A DNA stretch of 64,000 bases from Amoebophrya sp. A120. Its lineage: Eukaryota; Sar; Dinophyceae; Syndiniales; Amoebophryaceae. Positions within the stretch are counted from its first letter, which is position 1. Each line of letters opens with the position of its first letter. Positions 11,747 through 24,200 of the stretch are shown in pieces. The stretch spans positions 3,368,587 through 3,432,586 of the forward strand of contig CAJINV010000010.1 of the NCBI GenBank assembly GCA_905178155.1. Reading direction: 5' to 3'. A program made the position numbers and the translations under genes. Below the pieces are notes generated by a model. That model saw nothing but the letters and a program-made list of their open reading frames with translations. It had not been told where the DNA came from and ran no database searches.

Positions 11747-12246
11747 GCATCCGTGAACCTACAACCTTCGATGTGTTCTCCCGGGCGTGTCGTGTTGTAT
11801 CAAACGTCTTCGTGACTGCGGCTGCGTAGTTGAGTAGAAACTGAAACACTCATATTACCGCGCAATCTGATGACGCGAGAAACTGAAAGATTGAAAGCCG
11901 AAACTCACATGTAAAATCGAATTTTGTAAAAATCTGTACGAAACATTCATACACACGGACACGGTCATTTTTTCAACTAAAAACAGCTGTGTAGTTGCCG
12001 ATCTATAATTCACATCGACGGAAAGAAGCGAGATAATTGAATCATACAGTAGACATGAACCTCCTGGTCGTACGTTTTATCTGTCTTTTGAAAAATTTCC
12101 TTCTCCGCTCGGGCAGCACTGACCGGTGACGCGAAAAACCACTGTCGCGTCGTCTTCTCGGATCTACTGCCCGTTATTGTTTTTCATCTGCACTTGCGTG
12201 CAAAAGGTACACGTCGACTTTTCATTGCATGCTAGCGCAAATTAGC
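11747..12246. other. Intergenic stretch between the 11.5-kb introner and gene B
   Basis: About 500 bp downstream of gene B's stop codon. It contains no open frame I can support and no recognised RNA or repeat. It presumably holds the 3' end of the gene B transcript. No AATAAA-like signal stood out as decisive. Confidence 0.4.
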
Positions 12247-15200
12247 TCATGAAGACCTTCTGCGGAAAAACAGTCTTTCGAGTCCACCCGCAAGTCGCGC
12301 ACGCAGCCCTCCGCTGGTTTGCGAGCTGTCGCTACGGGCGTCTTCATCGGCAGAGTCGTTTAGGTTTTGTCGACCAGTATCACTTGCAATGGTACTAAAA
12401 CCGGCATTTTTGTCAACGCCACCACCTGGAGTAGAAGTTGTAGCCACGGAGTCGTCGATGAAGGTGGTCTTATTTATCTCGCCACGACTTTCCTCGACGT
12501 TACCTTCTTCTAGCGGACGAACTGAGGCACTGGAAGTAGAGACATCATGCCCAACACCACTCTGGGTTTGAACTGCATCTTCAGCACTCGCGGTTTGTAG
12601 CGTGGAGTCCGGGCCACCGTCCTCTGGCTCCTGGACCGCCGCGCGTTCCTCCGTTGCAACTTCTCCCGTGAGGGAATCAGCAGTATAATTTCCGGCCACG
12701 ACAGGAGGCTCTGCTTCGACATTTTGTTCCAGGGAAGAAGTAGTGGCTTCCGCATCAACCCCTGCGGTCGTATCATCTCTCGCACCAGCGGCCGTCACAG
12801 CAGCCGCGGTCGAGAATCCTCGGTCCGCGCCGATATAATTAGCCTCCTCGGGCGGTGACGTCGGAAGGGGAGGAGGAGGGGGTGCAGATGACACCGTATC
12901 GACGACGTCCGTGGTACCAAGAACCCGACGACCCGCATCCTTGATGCTTTCTTCATCTTCGAAAGCTGCAGGAACTGACGGATCTGTAGTTACGTCACCT
13001 CCTTGCAGCAGCTCCACATGCGCCCGCTCATGATCCTCGGCGGTAGCAAGAACACCGTCGGCAGTTCTTTCCATAGTACCTTGATGTCCCTGTGCCTGTC
13101 CCAGATCGGTGTCGACATTATCACCTTCATTGTCAACACCCGCTTTTTGACTAGACGAGCCTGTCTCTAGTGCTGCCTCCGCGCCTCGCTCCGACACATG
13201 ATGATGAGCCTCGGAAGTATCATCGATTCCACCATCCTTTCCAGGACCTTCTACTCGCTGAGCCACTCCACCCCCGTGCTCTACTACTTCAGTGGAGTCA
13301 TCCCCTGCTACAGCCACGGCTGCGGAAAATTCGGCTGTGCCTTGATCTAGAAGCATCGGGTCGTGGTCGTCGTGTCCCGTACTCGATCTGGGGAACCGTT
13401 CATCTCGCGGTTCCTCCTGCGGCTCAACACCTTGCCCCTGGTGCGCGTCGTGCAGCGGAGAACTACTTGCACCATTCACCACCACATCACCGTCAGTCGC
13501 GTAATTCGCACCAGATTCAACGCCGGCGCTCTCCTGAGGCGGATCATGCGAAGCGGCAGTAGCAGCTCCCTCTACAGAGGTCCTGGCACTAGCGGTTTCA
13601 GCATTCGGGAAGATATCAGCTTCGACGCCCTGCTGTTCCACTTGCCCATGAGTTTCGCGCTGGAGGTCGAGTTCTCCTTTTTCTATTTCCGTTTCCGCAG
13701 AATTAGATTCGTGCTCCACCGCCTGTTCCTGTGTTGGGAGATGTTGACCACTAGGACTAGCAGCGACCTCCTCGGGCTGCACATCAACTCGGAGTTCCTG
13801 GACCTGTTCCGCAGCGCTCATCATGTTCTGTTCGGTAGTTCCGATGTTATTTCCACCTAAAACGACCGCGTGCTCTTCACCCAAAGCTGTGGCTCCCGTC
13901 GTGCCTGCTGCACGGGGACCCGGTGCTATGATCTTCGTGGAACTTGATACTCCTCGTGTAGTACCCGCTTCCTGAAGTAGGTCCTCCGGCGAAGACGAGT
14001 CGTCATCTGGTGCAGGCGAGGCCTGACGCGGGCGGCGAACAACAACAGGGCTTCGCCGGCCACGTTGTGGCATCGGGCTTCTCTTGCTCCGGACCTTCGG
14101 GTGCGGCACGCCTTTCGGCGACGGTGCAGCAGGTATGCCTTGCAAATATGTCTGGATCTGGAAGGTTTCAACTTGTGATGCTGGATTTCGATTCTACAAC
14201 AAATCTGTATTGCGTGAACAGCAAAAGAGGTCCAGTTTTTACCATGGCGAGAGGGCATTTCTGATGAGGTATGGGCATCAGGAAGCCGTCGTAAAATCTG
14301 TGATGCTAGGGCATGCATCACAGACATCAGGAGTCATGCAAAATGCGCATGACAAACCTTGCATCCTCCCAGACCCAGACATTTTTGCACTTGATAGCAC
14401 GCTTCGCAGCAGCGGGTTTTGGCGCAGCAGGCTCAGGATCTGTATCGCTATCGTCCGAATCTGATGTTGAAGTACCTCTTGCTCTTGCCGAGGACGAGTT
14501 TTTGTTGTCATTCATGTTAGAAGTGGTGGTCGACGTCCCACGAAGTAGATTTTGTTGTTCCGGCGATGAACTCCGTCCGCCGAGCACAGGAATCAGATTA
14601 TCTTCGACCATATCAGAGGACACTGTAGCCGCTCTCGTCGGCGCAGCTTCCGGTACCTCGATGGACACGCGATCGTGCTGTGGTATAGCCGACTCGCCGG
14701 CGGGGTTGTCTAGTACCTCCCGAGTGGCAGGCTCGATGTTGTTTGCCATAGGATCATAGTGCTCTTGCGTCCTTTGCCCCCTAGTCTCATCTGAGTCATT
14801 GTCTAGTGCCGGGATTACAACCATAGGCGGCTCAGCACTTCTTTCCATATCATAGTAAGGGCCAGTGCCAATTTGAGGCGCGCCTTGTTCCGAGGGATAT
14901 AAATTGCCGCTTTCCGATCTTCGCGGGGAGAGTGGCTCCGGTTCCGTCTGAACTACACGAGTAGCTGCAGCATCGTGGTTTAGTTCTTCATCATCAGTTC
15001 TTGTGGACCCAGGTCTATATACGCTTTCGCTTATTTCCGGTCGTGGCGATAGTGTCTCCACTCTATGAGGGCTCAGATAGGGCACAGCCGGTGGAGGTGG
15101 CATGTTGTTGGGATGCGCTGTGGTGGCTTCCTGATGTTCTTCGTCCGACGAGGAAGTAACTACTTCTGTGGTCGTGACACTCTCGGCAGATCTTTGTCTC

Positions 15201-18200
15201 ATCAACGGTCCAACCTCTGAGGACGGCGGTTCGGCTGCTTGCGTGGTCCTCTCAGACGCGGCGGCAGTGGTGCTCTCGTGTGCGCCTGGTGAACCTGGAA
15301 GTGTTGTAGCATCTCCAAAAACTGGATCTACATCTACTGCCTCATATGCCGCTGCATCAGTTGTGTCATCTTGTACAGCAGCTACTTCCATCACCGCCAC
15401 ACCCGCGGACTCATCTTTCGCAGATAGGATAGCCGAGGTTCGGATTGGCGCCGACGACGCGGCAAGAAAGCCGACATCTCCATCCAGATGCCGCTGCTCG
15501 TCATGATGTGGTCCACCACCCACCGCAGGAGACGAGAGGGTCGCGTGGACAGCACCATGCTCTTCGGAACGAGGAGCACTTATTTCTTCTTGCGTGTCGT
15601 GCTCCCGATGGTCGGTTTCCGACACCTGTTGCTCCGGTTGTCGTGCAGGAAGCACAGAGATCATACCCAGACTGCCTTCATCTCCCGCTGCACCTGCGCT
15701 TCCATCAGATAGTGTGCCTCCATGCTCAGCCGCTTGGTGTTCGAGTGCGATAGGCGGCAAATAGCCACGTTCATCCGCCGAGAAGATGTTTCCACTCTCC
15801 TGTTCCGATACAGCGGACACATCTTTTCGCTCCAGTTCCTGCTCGAAGTTGCTGTGCCCGTGGAGTAGACCTCCACGTGAGCTGCGGCCCTGTGGTCTTC
15901 TGCTCGCGGGGGACGCCGAGCGCGGCGAACCAGCGTCGTCCGAATCCGATGTAGTATCTGAAGAAGATGATGTTGATCGTCCCACATCGAAGATAGTTAC
16001 GCTAGAGGGATGACCAGCTACTCCAGTCTCCGCTTCTTCCTCCCCGGCAGCGGTGGCGCGACCCGCTTCGTTGTGCGAAGGAACATGTCCTTGCAACAAG
16101 GCTCTACTTGCACTACCGTCGTCGTTCACGGTGACGACCTGCGAGGAGGGGGTAACTACATCGAACTCCAAAGAACCCACGTTTCTCGCAGCATCCGAAG
16201 CTCCTGCAACACGTGCCAAATCCGAATCCGCGTCCATGTTCGCAGCAGCATCTTCACGCTCCTGCACCGGGGGTACGACGAATACATTTTCTGTCGCTGA
16301 CTCCGCACCATGATGCTGTGCGGCTGCACCGAGGGCGACGTGTGAGGAATCCGCGATCGAGGTGGCCGCATCAGGGGAGCTCGCTTCCAGATGGTCCACC
16401 TGCTGCGCGTGTTCCAAAGCTGCAGGTTCGGTGGGTCTGTCGTCGTCATCCGCAACATTCGCATGTGACTCATACATAGCCATATGAGGTACCATAGAAG
16501 CACGACTTGCTTCGGATAATTGGGCACTAGCACCTGTGTCGAGGGAGGTTGCTAACATAGTAGGTGTATGATATTCCTCCCGTTCTTGCGCACCATCTTC
16601 CTCCATTTGCGTTGGTAAAACACCTGTCAGATGCAGGAGATTCTCCGAAGGTCCCGGAAGGTTGCCGCTTGCCGTGTAGGTGTCCTGCTGGTCGGCAACA
16701 GTATTGACCTCGTCTGTTTGTCCTCGCGAGATTGCAGCGGCAGTAGCAGGATCTTCACCTGCGTTCATCGTTCCTCCGGGCTGCGATAAAGCCGCAAGCG
16801 AATTTGCGACATGAGCTCGTCCTGCAGAAGACCCGACCGCTGCGCGCACCTCGGGTAGTCCTCGTGCTTGCGAGGCTGCGTCCAGATTGCAGCCCCCTTG
16901 TTCTTCCGGGTGGACTCCACTTGTTATCGTGTTCGTGTCGGCTTGCCGCGAGGAATCCATGTGGAACTCCTCCTCCACGATCACGTCATCCAGGTTCGCT
17001 ATATCACAGTCCGGAGCTAGCGCTTGCTCCCGTAGTACGACCCGCGCGGCGACGTGTGATGTCTCTCCCGCCGCAGCAACACCTGTCCTGATGTGCGCGC
17101 TGCTCGCGTTTGAGATCGTGATTTCGGAAGATACGTCAGACGGCGCTCGTGGTACCGCGGCGTGCGCGCCGAACACATCTCGCTCTTCCTCGTCGTGTAG
17201 TTCCGGCGCTGCGGAGGTTATTACTGGGTCGTCCTGATGCTGCTGAGGCAGCAACCCTGCGTGCGGGTGCGCGGTTTCCCGTGTGCTATCTGGATTTTCT
17301 TGCGCTGGACCACCCCCAAGGCTTGGGGGCGAAGGTAAAGGCTCATCGGAAGTTTGTGCTGGACCACCCCCATGACTTGGGGGCGGATGTGAGGGCTCAT
17401 TCGGATGGGAGTTCCCGCTCTGATGATTCCCGTGTTGTGATGGTCCCAGCGCCCTCGGCGATCCTTGGGGCCGCGGCAGCAGGAGACTTGGCTGCCTCAT
17501 TGCAGGAGCAGCTTCCGTGACCACTTGTGCGGTTGTCGTGGTCTGTGCAGTTGTTATTCCAGTGCTGGCACCGAGCGGCGAGAGCTGCCCTGTGGCAGGC
17601 CGAGGCGCAGCTGTGCGACTTCCATTTGTGCTGAGCGGCGAGAGCTGCCCTGTGGCAGGCAGAGTCGCAGTGCCACTTCCATCTGCGCTGAGCGGCGTCG
17701 CGGACCCCGTGTTAGTACCAGCAGCCGGCGAGATTGTTACGGCAGCTCCACTTGCGCTGCGCGGCGATCCTGAGGCAGCCGTGTGTGGTGCCTGTGGTCC
17801 ACTTCCACCACTGTACGTCGGCGTTGATGATCCACCTGTGTTGAGACCGGTCGATGCTCCTGTAGTCGGCCGAGGAGGACGACTGCTTGCGTCAGTCGAC
17901 TGAGCAGGTGGAAGTTCCTGTCGCGTTCCACCCATCCTTGATACTGGAGCCGATTCTGCGGCCCCTGTCGAGGCGGTATTCGGCTGATGCGCGGCTGTGC
18001 GAAGATCACCTGTGAGCACCGATGACGTCGTTTGTGCCGCGACCACTGGCGTCGGCTGTCCGATCGGCGGTACCGCTGGTGCAGTAGTGGGCTGTGTGAA
18101 AATCATCTGTGATAGCCCATTCGGCAGCGCGGAAGCCCCCCCCGAAGTAGAGCCCGTGGGCGGCGCGCCGGCCGGTATACCTTCCGCTCCAATTGTCGGC

Positions 18201-20203
18201 TCCTGTGCGACAACGTGCGGTCCCCGTCCCATCGCACTCGGTCCGGCCGAAAATGAAGCCGTCTGCAGCGTAGGATTAGCCCCGTCGCCTCCCACGAGGT
18301 GTCGCCGTCCCTGTGGTCCGCCCTGCGCAGCGTTGTACGCCTGAGCCGCCGCGGGAAACGCGGCCGGGCCACTTTGTCCTCTCGGTGGCGTTAGGACATA
18401 GTTTGTGTGAAGTAAACCTTGCTGTTGCGAAGACGGAGTAGCAGGCGTTTGGGCTCCACCGTTCGCCAAAGTTGTTCCCGCAGCTCCATTGACGCGTGGC
18501 CTTCTAGTACCCCCGGCGCCGGTCTGCGGGACTTGCTGACTGGGATTAGAATTATGAGTGTTTAATACCTGGTTAATCGCATTTTGAGGAATCCCGCCCG
18601 CCGCAGAATGTGGGCCCTGAATCGCCGCAGCAGGGGGTTGCTGCACCTGTGTTGGAGATGGAGTGGCAATCAGCTCCGGCACTTCGTCCTGTTTGTGGAA
18701 CACCCGAAACGCGTTCACCAGTTTCTGCAGCTCCCGATTGCGAAAGGCCTTCACGCCATTCGGCAGCGTGATAGAGGCAGCGTTCCACATTTGGCTCGGC
18801 GACTGTGTCGCGGCGGCATAGTATGCGGGTTTGTAGTTATAGGAGAGAATTGTAGAAGCGTTGTCATCCGCATTTTGAACAACCGCTAGCACCGGGTACT
18901 CACACAGAGTTTTTTCATCGTCGCCAGCTCCTCCTGCGCCAGAACTTGTTCTCTGGCCATTTCCGTTGTCACCCTCCACATGAGATGAAAACTCGTTGCT
19001 GCATAGAAACGCGGCCGGCGGATTTCCGTAGTCTTCGGCTATCATCGGGCTCGTCGCGTTACGACCCGTAGAAGTACTAGCTGCCGGCTTTGAATCAGCG
19101 GCGTTCCAGAGCTTTTTGAATTCGATCAAAGCCCTGTTTGACATCATAATTGGCTCATGTTTTTTACTCATAGTCTTAACTGCTAACATTCTACCGGCAT
19201 AATTTTCTCCAACTCCGCCATGCGGCCCTTGTGTCGTGGTGGTGGAAAAAATAGCTTTGTTTTGTTGTCCGAGGAAATTGTAACGGTTCCTTGCCGGAAA
19301 AACCGTTGTAGATGGTGGCCTGCCGGGCTGTCCGCGCGCAGACCCGGGCGCTGTCCCGACATTATCGTTGTCCGGCACCTCTTCCGTCTCGAGTACCAGC
19401 CCCGTGTGAGGGTCGATACAATCTTGTCCTCCTGCCCCATGGCCGCACAGTTGCTTCGCTTCTGCGCGGGAAAACGTCGACCCCGAGCTGACAACGACCG
19501 GGTCGTTGTGGAATCTCTGCATGTTGGCGACCACGTAGTCGTTCAAACTCCCGAGTTCCGGACGGGCCCTGAATTCCCGCAAAGCCGGATCTGCATTTGG
19601 TTCCCCGCCCAGCGCACTGCCGCCAGGTGGATTGTTGTTCTGCCCGTTGTTTGTGCCACCAGAAGAAGTACTATTGCCTTGTCTCTGCCGTGCCGCGTGT
19701 TGCAGGGCAAGCGGAATACCGACACCGAGTCCGATGGCGATGAGGATGACAGTGGAAGTGATGATGGCCACCATCCAGAAGGTCTTTGCGGAAAGGCCGA
19801 GGATGAAGGTTGGAGGGGTTGAAGCTTTTTTAGATGATGGCTCACCAACACCTGTGTCTGCTCCACCCTCACCTTCACTGAAAATGTCCGCGTCACAATT
19901 GTTCTCAACAATATCGCCGTAGTCACCAGTGCTCGTAATCAGGAATTGCTCCTCCGCTTCCGATGCACAGGAGCTTTGCTGGTAGTTATGATTTTCATCA
20001 TCTTCATCTGCTTCCGGATTGTACAAAGACTCGCGTTCTTTTTGTTTTTCCATCGCGAGGGGTCCGAGTTCAGAAAAATCTTCATCTTCCGCTACGTTGT
20101 TAGTAGACACGTCATCTGCAAAATGACCCTTGTCCTCCTCCTGCCACTCGACGTCTTTTACGTCGGGCTCCATCTCCCCTGCTCGCCCCCCGGGCAGGCT
20201 CAT
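12247..20203 (-). CDS. Gene B: giant two-exon membrane protein, paralogue of gene A
   Basis: Exons 20203-14397 and 14128-12247 give 7689 nt, or 2562 residues. ATG at 20203 is the first Met after an in-frame stop at 20276-20278. An acidic N-terminus of about 140 residues leads into one membrane segment (about 142-167, FWMVAIITSTVILIAIGLGV). It is followed by the domain shared with gene A: NDPVVVSSGSTFSR, a C…C stretch, NRALIEFKKLWN, PPAAFLC, CEYPVLAVV, YNYKPAYYA and KAFRNRELQKLVNAF. The remaining 2000 or so residues are low-complexity Ala/Thr/Ser/Gly/Pro/Glu, ending in a basic GLRARLAGGLERLFFRRRSS tail. A type II or single-pass surface protein with a long disordered tail is likely. The function is unknown and the shared domain is not one I recognise. 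Adjacent, same-strand A and B look like a tandem duplication. Confidence 0.82.
14134..14396. mobile_element. Introner B1 (family 1, 263 bp)
   Basis: The left end is TATGCCTTGCAAATATGTC; the right end is GACATTTTTGCACTTGATA. The TSD is GCAGG/GCACG (14129-14133, 14397-14401), one mismatch. Removal joins gene B exons 1 and 2 in frame (…AAAKRA-APSPKG…). Confidence 0.92.
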
Positions 20204-21256
20204 CTTGTTTCTGCTGCTGGTGCTGGTTTCTAGAAGGAACAACTCAGATAGGTGGCACGCTTTATCGTACAATTTCTATTCCTAAGGAACAAATCGAAAA
20301 TCTGTATTGGCTATCTATTTGTTGTTGTTGCGAGAAGAAATTTATTTTGTTGCTACTTTACTCGAAGATGGCTAGATTTTCAACAAGATATTTTCATGAA
20401 AGTAAAATTTGGTCTTGCTGAAAAAGGCCAACAACGGTCAATTTCAGCAGCAAAAAGTGAAAAAAATGGCTGAGGCTGGAAAAAAGTTTAGTCTGCGTTA
20501 GGAATGAATATTGTACGGTCTGAAACTACCTAAATCCTAAATGCCAAACCTGCGGCAAAGGATATTTTCAACAGAAAACTTGTGTGCTGATGTTGAACGG
20601 CTGTACTGTGAAGTTTAAGTTTTTCCCTTGCTCATCCAAAAACATCGCCTTTGCTTTTGCATTCTATTTCACGGGCGGTAGGGGTACTTAGGTGAGGCAC
20701 ACGGTAGTACAAGACAGGAACAAAACGCGATGTTGTAAAAGAACCAGAAACAGCAAGAGAAATGTTTAGTCATCTCTTTAGCATTTTATGCACGCAAGAT
20801 GAAGGAACAATTTCTGCGGTCGACGTCGACACTGCAGGGCTTCGTAAATATGAATATCCAGGATCTATACAGAACGGGTCTTTCAGATTTTTGTCAAACT
20901 TTCTCACAGCCTTATTTGGATGCAGGTCTCGTGGTTGAAAATGAAATTGAGCTTGGATATGAATTCGTTTTCGTGTGATTAACTAATGCTGTCCAGCGTC
21001 TGAAAAAATTAAAATGTTGCATCTTCTGAGATGAACCAGAAATTCGCACAATGAACATCGAAAACTTCGGGAACTTCACTGGACTTAGAGGACACGTGGA
21101 GAATGGGAACACTGTATTTGCAATTCATTCTGTTGCAGGAGTTCTTGCAGCGTCGTTCGCATATGGCTTCATCTTACACAAGTATACGTTTTTTGCACAG
21201 TTTTTCATTTTCTTTCGCGATTATTTGTTCCAGAAGACACACGACTTCATTCCTCT
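20204..21256. other. Intergenic stretch between genes B and C
   Basis: About 1.05 kb of AT-rich DNA between gene C's stop and gene B's start. No supported open frame, introner or RNA gene was found. An in-frame stop at 20276-20278 limits how far gene B can be extended upstream without another exon. Confidence 0.5.
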
Positions 21257-24200
21257 TCACGCCACTTCGTCCAAAGCCCGTCGCAGGTTGCTCGAGACAT
21301 TTCGATTAGCGAAGTACCAGGTCGGGTGATCCGACTTCAGGAGAAATACGATGTTCGCGAACATCCGTCGCTGGTCGTCGTTCAGAAATTGCCTCGCGAG
21401 CACGATTTTCTCCAAGCTTTTGGCCAGATCGAAGATGTTGGTGCAACTAGTTGGCCCCGCTTTCAGAAAGATTTCCGTGCTGACGCAGAAGAGACAGAAC
21501 TTCAGCGTGTCATCCATGGACAAGTTTTGTGCAAAAGCGGAGGAAGTTCGACTTGATGTACCAGTAGAAAAAACCGAACTAGTTGTACCCCTATGATCTC
21601 TGCCCCACCGCTCCATCACCTTCAGTACCCAGTGCTTGACCGCTTGCAGCTCCACAGAATTCGGCTCGAGCTTTTCCGCAAAAAGCAGCAGCAAAGAAAA
21701 AAGCGGAGTTGTTTTCGTGTGCTGCAGTTCTCGCGATGCCAGCGGCCCCGCCGAGGCTGATGTAGAACTACTTCTTGCGCCAAATAAACCGAAAATATTC
21801 ATCGCACTCGAAAATTCATCTTCTCCGAGCGGAAACCAGTCGAGAAACAGGTTCGCGAGTTTCTTTTGCAGAAGCGGAGTTTGCTTGGAGATGAACCGCT
21901 GTACTTCTGCCGACGTCGTGCTGGCAGTTGTACTAGTAGAGGCCCCGGCTTGGTATTCGTGAAGATGTAGCTCTTCTTGTCGCCGGAAGGCTGTATGCAA
22001 GAGTTCTAGCAACTCCAAAGGAGCAGCTGGTATAGGTCGACGAGCAGACAGCCCCGGTCGGGTAGGAGCTGCAGCATGGGAAATTCCAGCTGTGCTGGAC
22101 GTTTTGTTGAGAAGCCGGTCCACGACTTCGTTCCTCAAGGTGGACAAGGAAGAGGAGGGAACAACATCACAAGCGACACTCGTGGCCGCCACTGGTCCTG
22201 CTACACTATCTAGCTCCGCAAGAACTGCCAACAGAACGGCGTCGGATGCTGGACTAGAACTACTTGCTGCGCGTGAGAAATTTCCTGCAGCAGAGTCGTT
22301 GTCATCGTCCGCGTTCTTTTTATGGAGAGCAGGATCTCGCGGACGAGGATGCTCTTGTTCTTCGTCATTTTTACCCAGCTCCCCCAGTACCACCTTCCGC
22401 ACGAAGAGCTCCGTCGTTGTGAAATCGGTTTTGATCCACCTCAGCAAAATTCGCACGTGCGAAAAGTCCGTCGATAGAGATTTAGTTCCTCTTCCAACAA
22501 CATCTACTTCCGGCCAGGATGCAACATTATTTGTTGAACAAGATGGTGCTAGATCTGGTGCTGTGGTTGCACCACATGTCACTACTTCCCTAACGGCGGT
22601 GCAGAGATTTTCGCGGAATTGGGAAAAATCGAAGGAGCCTGTTGATTTGGTGTCGAGATGAGAGAACGCCGGGCTATTCGTCATTTTCCCGCCGAAAGAG
22701 GACGACGCACGGTGGTTATACTGTGGGCCGCCCTGTGCGCTGGAGCTGCAACTTCGAAGTTCGTATTGCGTATGCAGGCCTTTGAGGAAAGACAAGAACA
22801 TGTCGCGCACAGCACCAGCAGGAGGTTTGTTCGAAACGTCCCGTGCTGGAAGCCCTTGCTCGCCACAACCCGGCGCGGGCACCCACGCTGCGAGCAGCTC
22901 CCCCTTCAACGCTTCGACAGACGACAGCTCCGCTTGAATTTTGCCAAACACCTGGGAAAGGAGGCTCTTTGAGAGAAAAGTAGCTCCTGAAGAACCTCCA
23001 CGCTGGCGCATCAACATAGCTGTCGGTCTGGTCGCGGCTGCCGTGCCGGCGCGGTGCCCATTGTAGTTTTGAGTTCCTGTAGAAGCTCCTTCACTGATCA
23101 ATCCAACCGCCTGCTGCAGCGTCTTCACTCGAACATTAGTCGCCAGCTGCGCCTGCAGCAAGTCCAGGAACGATCGTGGAATTATTACTGTATTAGCGGT
23201 TATTAGTGATTGGGTCGTTGTACTACGCGAGCCTGGCAGCGGAGGATCCACCATCTGATGACCGCGATAATTATGACAATTGTTGTTTGCCATGTCCCAG
23301 CACTTCTGCAGCAGCTCCACATTCGTATTCCTCGAGCAAAGTCGCAGAATCAAGTCGGCGGCGGAACGGGTGTCGCTCTTCGCAAGCGGGGAAGTGCTGC
23401 CATTCTTCGTGCGCAATGCTTTCTCCTCTTCCATACCAGACAACTGAAGATGCTGCGGGAAGGTTTGCAGCAGGGTGTTGACTAATGGCACACCCTTGTG
23501 GAAGGTCGTGTTAATCCCCAACCCTTCACCAGGAATGCGAAGCAGGTCAGCGAGGAAGGGGCTAGGGCTCGAAAATTCTGCCGTTTTTCCTGTCTCGGGC
23601 GCATCATCTACTCCATTCTGGTCGCCAGAAGCGTCGTCGCTGTCGTCGGATAACTCAGATATGACATCGGACGGTCTTGAAATATTAAGGTTGTTGCAAA
23701 CATTCGCGAAGCGTTTCAGGTCTTCCACGGTCACTGCTCTTTCCACTAGTGGTCGCTGACTGGTGGTGGTGCTGTTCCAAGAAGAAGAATCCCCCCTCTC
23801 CAGCTCTTCGTGTTCCTCCGCTATCGCCTGTAGGATCAAAGCTTCCACCGAACTCACACTAGCTTCGATTTCACTCCGGATTGATGTTATGGGAGGGAAA
23901 GATGCATCAACTGAGGTTCCCGGTGTGGTAGCACCGCGCTGTCCGCCGGAGTTCATCTCCGTCGACGTGTCAGAACCACCTTTATTCGGGGACAATGACG
24001 AAGCATAATTCGCCCGTCCTGGATAGTCACTTTTCCCCGCGCAGCAAATAGCCGAATACGCCTCTAGCATGCCGAGCTGTTCGGCGATCTGCTGCCTTGT
24101 AGCGGCGGCACGACTGGTCGTGCCATTTTTGATGTTGTAAGGAAAAGAAGCTTGAAGCCCCTTGTGCTGCGCCGCAAATAATCCTGTGCCGCCAGAGGTA

